A DNA stretch of 64,000 nt, taken from Bog-473 sp963817735. GTDB taxonomy: Bacteria > Actinomycetota > Acidimicrobiia > Acidimicrobiales > RAAP-2. Made by a program: the position numbers and the translations under genes. The stretch spans positions 186,001 through 250,000 of the forward strand of contig CAWFPP010000003.1 of NCBI GenBank assembly GCA_963817735.1, in the 5' to 3' direction. Positions within the stretch are counted from its first letter, which is position 1. Each line of letters starts with the position of its first letter. This document shows positions 36,013 to 43,208 of the stretch, one piece after another. The notes below the pieces were generated by a model. It saw only the letters and a list, made by a program, of their open reading frames with translations. It had not been told where the DNA came from and did no database searches.

Positions 36013-36654
36013 ATGAGCACCTCGGGTCCCGTCATGGAGGTCTTCGCCGACATCTGGTGTCCCTTTGCCCACGTCGGACTGCAGATGATCCACGAACAGC
36101 GCGCCCGTGCCGGCCCTACTGACATGGCGATCTGGGTCCGGGCCTGGCCGCTCGAGTTGGTCAACGGGGTGTCTCTCGACCCCGCACTCACCGCCGAGCA
36201 CGCCAACGAGCTTCGAGAGCAGGTCGCCCCGAACCTGTTCCGCCACCTCGACGTGAACGACTTCCCGAGCTCGACGCGCGATGCCTTGGCGTTGGCCAAC
36301 CGCGCCTATCGAACCGACCTCCAGGTCGGCGAGCGGGCCAGCTACGCGCTCAGAAACGCCCTCTTCGAGGAAGGCCGGGACATCTCGGACCTGAGCACAC
36401 TCGAGGACATCGCACGTGACCTGGGCGTCGCCATGCCTGACGAGTCCGACCACGCCGCCGTGTTGGCGGACTGGCACGAAGGCCAACGGCGCGGCGTCCT
36501 CGGCTCCCCACATTTCTTCTGTGGCGACGACAACGTGTTCTGCCCTTCGCTCGACATCACGAAGGACCCGGTCCGGGGCCTGTCGATCGTGAGAGACACC
36601 TCACGTTTGACGGATTTCCTGTCGTGTTGCCTACCCCCGCACGGTCAGGACTGA
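36013..36654 (+). CDS. DsbA-family (FrnE/HCCA-isomerase-like) thioredoxin-fold protein
   Basis: 213 residues with no signal peptide, so cytoplasmic. The active-site region is FADIWCPFAHVG with a single Cys16 (C-P-F-A-H rather than CxxC), a helical insertion follows, and the cis-proline loop is GSPHFFC (Pro166). This is the pattern of cytoplasmic DsbA-like oxidoreductases such as FrnE and of glutathione-dependent isomerases. With one active-site Cys it may handle mixed disulfides or persulfides. It starts 32 bases after the CstR-like gene. The role in sulfur handling is inferred from context. Confidence 0.7.
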   Translation: MSTSGPVMEVFADIWCPFAHVGLQMIHEQRARAGPTDMAIWVRAWPLELVNGVSLDPALTAEHANELREQVAPNLFRHLDVNDFPSSTRDALALANRAYRTDLQVGERASYALRNALFEEGRDISDLSTLEDIARDLGVAMPDESDHAAVLADWHEGQRRGVLGSPHFFCGDDNVFCPSLDITKDPVRGLSIVRDTSRLTDFLSCCLPPHGQD

Positions 36655-36717
36655 ACGTAAGCCGCGAACTCCAAATCGTGCGCAGATTGGGAGGATGGTC
36701 ACTAGGGGGAGGGACCT

Positions 36718-38022
36718 TTGACCCCTGATCCTGCGCTGCCCTTGGGAGTTGACTTGTCGGCGGTGGCACATCGCGTGGTGATCCTGGGCGGCGGGACAGG
36801 TGGAACGTTGACCGCAAATCGGTTGCGGCGTCTCTATTCCGAAGCCGTCGCAGAGATCACCGTCATCGACCAGGACGATCACCATGTCTACCAACCGGGC
36901 CTGCTCTTCGTCCCCTTCGGGTTGGCCAGCGCCGAGCACATCGTGCGGTCGAGGGGTCGCCAGCTGCATGCCGGGATCTCCTACGTAAAGGGCGCGATCG
37001 ACCGCGTCGATCTCGGAACCAACCAGGTCACTCTCGAGAACGGAACGACTCTCGGCTATGACGTTCTCGTCGTCGCGACCGGTGCCGTGCTCGTGCCCGA
37101 GGAGACCGAGGGCCTGACGGGTGCCGGGTGGATGGACAAGGTCCACACCTTCTACTCACTCGAGGGAGCGACCGCGCTGGCGGCGGCACTGGCCGCCTTC
37201 GATGGCGGCCGTCTGGTCGTGAACGTGGTGGACATGCCCATCAAGTGCCCCGTAGCCCCGCTCGAGTTCTGCTTCCTGGCCGACTGGTACTTCCACGAGC
37301 GCGGTATCCGCAGCCATGTGCAGCTGACCTACGTCACTCCGCTCGACGGTGCATTCACCAAGCCCGTGGCCTCTGCCCGCCTCACGGGGATGCTGGCCGA
37401 GAAGGGCATCGACCTTGTGACCGAGTTCAACACCGGAGAGGTCGACGGAGCGGGCGGCCAGCTCACCGGCTACGACGGACGCACGGTGGACTTCGACCTG
37501 GCAGTGGTCGTGCCGCTCCATGGTGGAGCTCCCTATGTCGGCCGGTCGCCGGGCTTGGGCGACGAGCTGAACTTTGTCCCCACCGACGAGCACACCCTCC
37601 AATCGGTGGCAGCGCCGAACGTCTTCGTGATCGGCGACGCCGCCAACGTCCCTGCGTCGAAAGCTGGATCGGTCACGCACTTCGAAGGCCAAGTGCTGAT
37701 CGAGAACATTCGCCGCTACCTGGCCGGCGATCCACTCGATGCCAGCTTTGACGGGCACACCAACTGCTTCATCGAGACCGGGTTCCACAAGGCCTTACTG
37801 ATCGACTTCAACTACAACACCGAGCCACTGCCTGGCCACTACCCCGCCAGTGTCGGTCTGCCGTTGCTGGCCGAATCGCGGCTCAACCACCTGGGGAAGC
37901 TCATGTTCCAGTGGTTCTACTGGCATGGCCTTCTCCCGGGACGAGATGTCCCCGGGATCAGCTCTGCCATGCCCTCCTCCGGAAAAATCCCCGCTCAAGT
38001 CGGCGGACCGAGAAAGGACTGA
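36718..38022 (+). CDS. Sulfide:quinone oxidoreductase-like flavoprotein
   Basis: 434 residues. The FAD motif is VVILGGGTGGTLTANRL (residues 20-36), then DQDDHHVYQPGLLFVPFG, YDVLVVATGA and VFVIGDAANVPASKAGSVTHF. Two cysteines sit where SQR has its sulfur-handling pair: Cys177 in MPIKCPVAPLEF and Cys350 in GHTNCFIETG. The third SQR cysteine near residue 128 is absent. The C-terminal region is amphipathic, as for monotopic SQRs. It starts TTG behind GGGGGAGGG. It would oxidise sulfide or a related thiol, passing electrons to quinone and sulfane sulfur to an acceptor such as the DsrC/DsrE pair next door. Confidence 0.8.
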   Translation: MTPDPALPLGVDLSAVAHRVVILGGGTGGTLTANRLRRLYSEAVAEITVIDQDDHHVYQPGLLFVPFGLASAEHIVRSRGRQLHAGISYVKGAIDRVDLGTNQVTLENGTTLGYDVLVVATGAVLVPEETEGLTGAGWMDKVHTFYSLEGATALAAALAAFDGGRLVVNVVDMPIKCPVAPLEFCFLADWYFHERGIRSHVQLTYVTPLDGAFTKPVASARLTGMLAEKGIDLVTEFNTGEVDGAGGQLTGYDGRTVDFDLAVVVPLHGGAPYVGRSPGLGDELNFVPTDEHTLQSVAAPNVFVIGDAANVPASKAGSVTHFEGQVLIENIRRYLAGDPLDASFDGHTNCFIETGFHKALLIDFNYNTEPLPGHYPASVGLPLLAESRLNHLGKLMFQWFYWHGLLPGRDVPGISSAMPSSGKIPAQVGGPRKD

Positions 38023-38025
38023 CCA

Positions 38026-38343
38026 ATGTCGACCGTCACCATCGCCGCAACAGACGTGGAGTTCAACGACGAGGGCTTCTTCGTCCGACCCGAACAATGG
38101 ACCGAGGACATGGTCCCCGAGCTCGCCCGTCGCGAGGGCATCGACGAACTCACCGATGCGCACTGGCAGGTCATTCGCTTCATGCGCTCGGAGTACCTCT
38201 CCAAGGGAACCGGGCCCACGGTTCGGGTTCTGGGGAAGACCTCCGGCGTGTCGATCAAGGAGCTCTACCAGCTCTTTCCCAAGGGACCGGCGAAGGTGGC
38301 CGCCAAGATCGCCGGCATCCCCAAGCCACGCGGCTGCATCTAA
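38026..38343 (+). CDS. DsrC/TusE-family sulfur-carrier protein
   Basis: 105 residues. DEGFFVRPEQWTEDMVPELA, LTDAHWQVIRFMRSEY and the C-terminal tail AGIPKPRGCI are diagnostic for DsrC/TusE. Cys104, the penultimate residue, is the conserved sulfur-carrying cysteine (CysA). The second DsrC cysteine (CysB, 11 residues earlier) is Ala93, so it cannot form the DsrC trisulfide and resembles TusE-type carriers. It begins three bases after the SQR-like stop behind AAAGGA. It probably accepts persulfide sulfur from the flavoprotein or the DsrE-like protein. Confidence 0.88.
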   Translation: MSTVTIAATDVEFNDEGFFVRPEQWTEDMVPELARREGIDELTDAHWQVIRFMRSEYLSKGTGPTVRVLGKTSGVSIKELYQLFPKGPAKVAAKIAGIPKPRGCI

Positions 38344-38354
38344 AAGGAGCGACC

Positions 38355-38822
38355 ATGAGCGACACGATCGAAAAGGTCTCGATCATCATCTCGAAGGGGT
38401 CCCTCGAGGGCATCTATCCGGGACTGATCATGACGAATGGCGCGCGGGCGGAGGGTATCGAAGCGAATCTCTTCTTCACCTTCTTCGGACTCGACGCCAT
38501 CCACAAGGCCCGCAACGAACACATAAAGCTGGCGACGGTCGGCAACCCCGGCCTCCACCTCGCCACCATGGCCGGAGGCCTGCCCGGTGTCTCTACGGCT
38601 ATGACCCACTACATGAACCACAAGATGGAGAAGCTCGACATCCCCTCCATTCCTGAGTTCGTCGAAATGATCGCTGACACCGGTGCCGGGATGTACGCCT
38701 GCAAGGCGTCAGTCGACCTTTTCGGGTTGGAGAAGAACGACTTCATCGACCAAGTACAGGACATCATCACCGTGGGCGAGTTCTACGAGAAAGCGGCAGG
38801 TGGCCAGATCATCTTCACCTGA
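38355..38822 (+). CDS. DsrE/DsrF-like (DsrE2-type) sulfur-transfer protein
   Basis: 155 residues. KVSIIISKGSLEGIYPGLIM, EANLFFTFFGLDAIHKAR and the C-terminal GEFYEKAAGGQIIFT match the DsrE2 (DsrE/F/H-like) fold. GAGMYACKASVDLFGLEKND supplies the likely active cysteine. DsrE2 proteins mobilise sulfane sulfur and pass it to TusA or DsrC-type carriers. AAAAGGAG precedes the ATG, 11 bases after the DsrC-like stop. It is the last gene of the locus before the convergent phosphoesterase gene. Confidence 0.88.
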   Translation: MSDTIEKVSIIISKGSLEGIYPGLIMTNGARAEGIEANLFFTFFGLDAIHKARNEHIKLATVGNPGLHLATMAGGLPGVSTAMTHYMNHKMEKLDIPSIPEFVEMIADTGAGMYACKASVDLFGLEKNDFIDQVQDIITVGEFYEKAAGGQIIFT

Positions 38823-38870
38823 CCCTGTCTCGGTCTCCGTAGCCATCATCGGCCCGAGTGACCGAGGTTT

Positions 38871-40430
38871 CTACGTGCTCGGTGGCGTCGCTGTGCAGCC
38901 GAGGCACGGGCCCAAACCGTTGAAGTAGGTCGGGATGGAAGATGAGTCGGTTGGGGGGTTCGTCGGCAACAAAACGGGAGCTCGAGGCGCCTGGTTGAAA
39001 TCGAAATCGTTGACCATGTTGCCGAGGATCTTCTCGTCCTCCCGGACGTCGGGTCTGGGGTCGGGCCGGCCGTCGGTCTTCGGGTTCAGCCGCGAACCAC
39101 CCAAGAAGTCGTCTTCGATGAATTTGAGGTAGGCGTCGCTCGAAAGGGTCTGGTGATCGATGTAGCCGGACTTGGCATACGGCGAGATCACCATGGCCGG
39201 AACCCGCAAGCCGTAGCCGTTCTGGTCGACGGGCGGCGGCACGACATGGTCGTAGAAACCACCCCAGTCGTCCCACTGCAAGAAGATGGCCGTTGAGTCC
39301 CAGTCCGGGCTCTTCATCGCTGCGTTGATGACCGCAGTGACGTAGGCCTGGCCCTGGTGCACGCTGGCTGGCGGGTGCTCGCTGTCGGCCTGAGATGGCG
39401 TGACCCACATGACCGAGGGCAGCGTCCCCTTCTTGGCTTCGGAAAAGTAGTCGTTCAGCGGTTGGATGTTGCGGATCTGGTGGTCCTTTTGCACGTCCTC
39501 GAAGATAGGGAGCGGGTTCCAGATGCCCGGGGTGAGGTAGCTCTGCGCCACCGGTGGGCACGCCACGGCTGAATCGTTGTCGCAGTCGGGCTGGTCGCCG
39601 GTCTGAACGTAGTAGGCCCACGACACGTGCTTGTTGTAGAGGAGCCAGGTGACGTCGGTCCAGGCGTTGGTGACGTCGGCCGTGCCGGTGTCGATGGCCT
39701 GGTCCACGTATTTCTGCATCTGCACAGGGGTGTAGGGCCCTCTTATCTCGTTGACGCAGCTCGAGGGGGCCGGGCTCGAACACTTGGCCGACCAGCCCGA
39801 CACGAGGTAGAGATGATCGGGCAGCGACCACGATGCCACCGGCTCGAACATGTGGTCGTCGAGCGTGAAGTCCTTGGCGTAGGTCCAGTAGTTCGGGATC
39901 TCCGCCGCCGTGTGGTAGCCCATGACGTCTGGTATGGCCGAGTTCGAGCATTGCGGGTTGTCGACCGTGTTGACGTTGGCGCCGCACCCCTTCTTTCCGC
40001 TGGTGGCCGACGCGATGAAGCCGTCCATTTTCCCCCCGTTGACGTCTACCTTCGCGTTGTGCGCACCGTGCGGCCCGCCGCCGTTGATGTCGGCGGTGTC
40101 GTGGTAGGACGCTTGGCAACCACCCGCCGGGACGGGTACGCAGACTGTCGGCACCCCGTTCTTCATGGGGATGCCGTCGGCGCCCGGGTAGGTGCCGAAG
40201 TAGCTGTCGAACGAGCGGTTCTCCTGCTCGATGACGATGACGTGCTTGATCTTGTGAATGCCCGAGGCCACGAGGTAGTGACCTGTTGGCCCGCCGCTCA
40301 CGCGTTCGGGAGAGGCCGCTGGCTGGGCGGGCGAGCTGCCGCAGGCGCTGAGTGCCAGCGCCAGGATGGCGAAGGCACCTGCACCAACGGCGACTGTGGA
40401 TCGTCGCAGTGATCTCGTGAATCGCTTCAT
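38871..40430 (-). CDS. Secreted lipoprotein phosphoesterase (phospholipase C / acid phosphatase family)
   Basis: 519 residues. The ATG at 40430 starts a lipoprotein signal with lipobox LALSACGSS. The catalytic start HVIVIEQENRSFDSYFGTYP is the hallmark of the PLC/AcpA phosphoesterase family, with metal-binding Glu-Asn. Later motifs are PDHLYLVSGW, FLQWDDWGGFYDHVVPPP and RVPAMVISPYAK, as in mycobacterial phospholipases C and AcpA. It would act outside the membrane on phospholipids or phosphate esters. It overlaps the stop of the upstream secreted-protein gene by four bases (ATGA). Confidence 0.85.
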   Translation of the reverse strand: MKRFTRSLRRSTVAVGAGAFAILALALSACGSSPAQPAASPERVSGGPTGHYLVASGIHKIKHVIVIEQENRSFDSYFGTYPGADGIPMKNGVPTVCVPVPAGGCQASYHDTADINGGGPHGAHNAKVDVNGGKMDGFIASATSGKKGCGANVNTVDNPQCSNSAIPDVMGYHTAAEIPNYWTYAKDFTLDDHMFEPVASWSLPDHLYLVSGWSAKCSSPAPSSCVNEIRGPYTPVQMQKYVDQAIDTGTADVTNAWTDVTWLLYNKHVSWAYYVQTGDQPDCDNDSAVACPPVAQSYLTPGIWNPLPIFEDVQKDHQIRNIQPLNDYFSEAKKGTLPSVMWVTPSQADSEHPPASVHQGQAYVTAVINAAMKSPDWDSTAIFLQWDDWGGFYDHVVPPPVDQNGYGLRVPAMVISPYAKSGYIDHQTLSSDAYLKFIEDDFLGGSRLNPKTDGRPDPRPDVREDEKILGNMVNDFDFNQAPRAPVLLPTNPPTDSSSIPTYFNGLGPCLGCTATPPST

Positions 40431-41965
40431 GTGTGACTCCCTTTCGGTGAAACGGAGAGGCTGAGCGAGCTGAGTAGGGACGTTGCCACCCACGCCGTGC
40501 CGTCGGCCGGATAGAAGTTGCAGTCATAGCCGCCGACGTAGATCCGGCCGTCGGCGAACGGTGAGGGCACGATGCTGCGAATGGAGACGAAGGCCTGCCC
40601 AGAGCGAATCGGATTCGACACCTGCGCCGAGGGCCTCACCGTGGGCCCGCTGAGACAGCGCAACGTGAAGGTCGGCGCTTGACCCTGATCGGTCCGCACG
40701 GCGAAGCAGGCGCTTGCGTTGAAGTGCACCACGCCCGACGCGATGGGTCCACACTTCTGCGTCGACGGACAGACCCCCTGGTAGCCCCACTCGAATCCGA
40801 ACACCTGCCGGTTGAGACCTCCGATCCTCATGGTCTGGAAATCGCCGTTGTTGTAGGCCTCGATCACATACGCGATCGAGCCACGTCCAGTGGCGGGGAT
40901 GACCGTTCCCTGCGCCGCCAGCATCTGGCGGATGGCGGGAGCGGGTTGGAACTCGAGCGTTTGCACCAGCCCGTCGGAGACCGAACCCGGACTCGGGCTC
41001 ACCAGCGTGTCGAGCTGGCCCCGTGGCAGATCGTCGAAGCGGTACACGTTGCCGTTGCCCTCCGTCGAGAGGAGCACCGACGCCGACCCGTCATGGGTGA
41101 CGCAGGTGATGCCCCGGAGCCCGCTGTTGTGTGCCCCTACCGGTGGCGCTCGGTAGACCGGGACCCAGCGAGGGATACCCGAGGGCAGCGTGCCATCGTT
41201 TCGCCGATAGAGCGTTGTGTTGATGGTCGTGTACACGGCCCCGCCGCAATCGGCGAAGCCCGTCACCTTCTGTGTCACCGCACCAGGTGATCCTGGTGGC
41301 GCCACGCTGAGCTCGGGCTTGGGATTGAACACCAGAGTGCGGCGAGCAGGCGACCAGACACCTTGAATGACCCCCGTCGGCCGGACCCCGGCATAGACGG
41401 ACCAGACCCCACCCGACTCGTGCGCCCCGAACGCACGGACATCGGCACCTGTCGGTAGAACGTACGAATTGCGAAGGGAGAACGACTTGGCGCCGTCGAG
41501 CAACCACTGGATCCTCGAGCGCCCGGCCACGATGGCCTGAGTCACGAGGAGGGAGTGGCCCGGACCGAGACCCTGATCGCTCGGGATCGGGAAGGAGTCC
41601 AACGCCTGGACCCGAAGAGACTGCGTCTGCTCGAAGAGCGACCACGGAGTGCTCTTCGACTTCTTGATCAGGACCTGTCCGAACGCCGAAGGACCGGGGT
41701 ACTCCCATTGACCCGTTGCCGCGAAGAGGCGGCCCGACTGCGCCACGAGTGCCTCGGTCTCGGTGTCGTGTGCCACCGCAGAGCTGGCATTCGTGGTCAG
41801 GCGTTGGCGCTGTGCCGCCACTTCGTACGACGCAGTGGGACTTGGCGTGGTAGTCGCCTCTGACGCCGTGGCCGTCGCCGCGCCGGCCAGCGACACGCCC
41901 AGTGTCACCACCACCGCCACTCCCAGGGTGCGAGCGACGGCACATCTGCCGCGGAGCAGTGTCAC
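40427..41965 (-). CDS. Secreted protein of unknown function, propeller-like repeats
   Basis: 512 residues. A signal peptide (LGVAVVVTLGVSLAGAATATA) is followed by a Thr/Ser-rich segment. Segments such as GVWSVYAGVRPTGVIQGVWS, FADCGGAVYTTINTTLYRRN and ADGRIYVGGYDCNFYPADGT recur in the way beta-propeller blades do, though I cannot assign a family. It is the first gene of an operon with the secreted phosphoesterase. The divergent MarR gene and its 21-bp operator lie just upstream, so it may be under MarR control. Confidence 0.6.
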   Translation of the reverse strand: MTLLRGRCAVARTLGVAVVVTLGVSLAGAATATASEATTTPSPTASYEVAAQRQRLTTNASSAVAHDTETEALVAQSGRLFAATGQWEYPGPSAFGQVLIKKSKSTPWSLFEQTQSLRVQALDSFPIPSDQGLGPGHSLLVTQAIVAGRSRIQWLLDGAKSFSLRNSYVLPTGADVRAFGAHESGGVWSVYAGVRPTGVIQGVWSPARRTLVFNPKPELSVAPPGSPGAVTQKVTGFADCGGAVYTTINTTLYRRNDGTLPSGIPRWVPVYRAPPVGAHNSGLRGITCVTHDGSASVLLSTEGNGNVYRFDDLPRGQLDTLVSPSPGSVSDGLVQTLEFQPAPAIRQMLAAQGTVIPATGRGSIAYVIEAYNNGDFQTMRIGGLNRQVFGFEWGYQGVCPSTQKCGPIASGVVHFNASACFAVRTDQGQAPTFTLRCLSGPTVRPSAQVSNPIRSGQAFVSIRSIVPSPFADGRIYVGGYDCNFYPADGTAWVATSLLSSLSLSVSPKGSHT

Positions 41966-42066
41966 GCGGGCGGCTTCGTGGGATCGCCCGGATCGGGGCG
42001 CCGCTCGAGCCGGGAAATAGTCGTGCCCGTGCGCCGCATATTGGCAGTATCGGGTGCCCCAAGCTG

Positions 42067-42104
42067 ACTGTCAACTAAGTTCACAGTTCGCTAACATCTC
42101 CCTC
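42067..42104. promoter_or_regulatory. 21-bp MarR-type operator and promoter in the divergent region
   Basis: ACTGTCAACT (42067-42076) and AGTTCACAGT (42078-42087) form an inverted repeat around one base, matching at nine of ten pairs. TAACAT (42092-42097) is a plausible -10 whose transcript would start at the GTG at 42105. Lying between a MarR gene and a divergent secreted-protein operon, it fits a shared operator. Confidence 0.65.
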
Positions 42105-42602
42105 GTGACACCCGACGCCGACACATCGAGCGTTGAGTCGACATCAGTAGGACTTGGTTCCGCGCTTCGGCGCGCCTGGCTGGGATATCAGCTTCGATTG
42201 GACGCGGCGATGGCCGACGCGGGGTTCGGCGAACGAAGGTTCCCCGACGGCCGTGTGTTGCGAGTGTGCGCCGGCGAAGCTGGATCGACCATCTCGGCCA
42301 TCGGACGCGAGCTCGGCATCACCAGACAGGGTGCGAGCAAGGTCGTGGCAGAACTGGCGGATCGTGGCTATGTCGCCGTCGCTGATTCGACCACGAGCAA
42401 GAGGGAGAAGTCGGTCGTGCTCACCCCTCTAGGGATCGACTACCTGGTGCATCAGCGAGCAGCGGCCAGGGCGATCGAGGACGAATTGCGAGTCGAACTC
42501 GGGGACGCGACGTTCACCGCTCTGGGCTCGTTGCTGGCCGCGTTGGACGCCGGGGACGGGGTGCGCCTCCGCGCCTACCTTCGTCGCTCGTCGAGCATCT
42601 GA
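42105..42602 (+). CDS. MarR-family transcriptional regulator
   Basis: 165 residues. The winged helix reads STISAIGRELGITRQGASKV, then VAELADRGYVAVADSTTSKR and KSVVLTPLGIDYL, typical of MarR. A start at 42054 is open but lies upstream of the operator; the GTG at 42105 fits the -10 box at 42092-42097 and a leaderless message. Divergent from the secreted phosphoesterase operon, it may repress it and itself through the 21-bp palindrome. The ligand is unknown. Confidence 0.8.
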   Translation: MTPDADTSSVESTSVGLGSALRRAWLGYQLRLDAAMADAGFGERRFPDGRVLRVCAGEAGSTISAIGRELGITRQGASKVVAELADRGYVAVADSTTSKREKSVVLTPLGIDYLVHQRAAARAIEDELRVELGDATFTALGSLLAALDAGDGVRLRAYLRRSSSI

Positions 42603-42724
42603 CCCGCACCGAGCTGCCTTGGTTCTCAACCGAGCTCCCTGCGCACCTCTTACTTCCCGAGCGAGCACCCCGCCTCGGCGCCGCCGCTCGCCCCTGCACA
42701 TACCCGACGGGTACGGTCCAAGCC

Positions 42725-43195
42725 GTGAGCCCAGCTGGCCCCGATCCCTCCGGTCATAGTGGCCTCGGCATGTTGCTCGTGGCAGTGACCATCTACCGCG
42801 CTGCTCGAGAACAGTTCCTGACTGCCCTCGGTTGCCAGGGCTCGAGTCGAGACCCCTTCGCCGAGTTCTCCGAACAGATCGCCCTCGCCGTCGTCGGCGG
42901 CGAGATGGCGCGAAGCCGAGTGCAGAAGGGCTGGGATTTCACCGACACCAGTGGCCGCCGCGAAGAAGGGTTTCTCCGGAAAGATTCGAACTGGACGGTG
43001 ACTACGCGAATGCCGGAGTCATTCATCCGGGCTCCGCGGCTTCGCTCGGGATGTGGCATAGGGCGCCACGCAGAGTTGAGGCCAGGGCCGCTGCGACAGT
43101 ATCCAGGAGCTCCATTTGCTAGCGCGCCGGCCTCGATCCGGAGGAACCACGATTCGTCCAAACGGCAGGTACTGACCTTGTACGCCGCTCGGTAG
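42725..43195 (+). pseudogene. Possible degraded gene, hypothetical
   Basis: The first ~85 codons (GMLLVAVTIYRAAREQFLTA, then EQIALAVVGGEMARSRVQKG) look like a real protein of a poorly described helical family. After WDFTDTSGRR the composition becomes Arg/Pro/Ser-rich and not protein-like. I infer a 5' remnant followed by a frameshift or deletion. It lies between marR and nhaA within the putative island. A 13-bp palindrome TACCCGACGGGTA (42701-42713) precedes it. Function unknown. Confidence 0.4.
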
Positions 43196-43208
43196 GCTCG
43201 CCAAGCCG

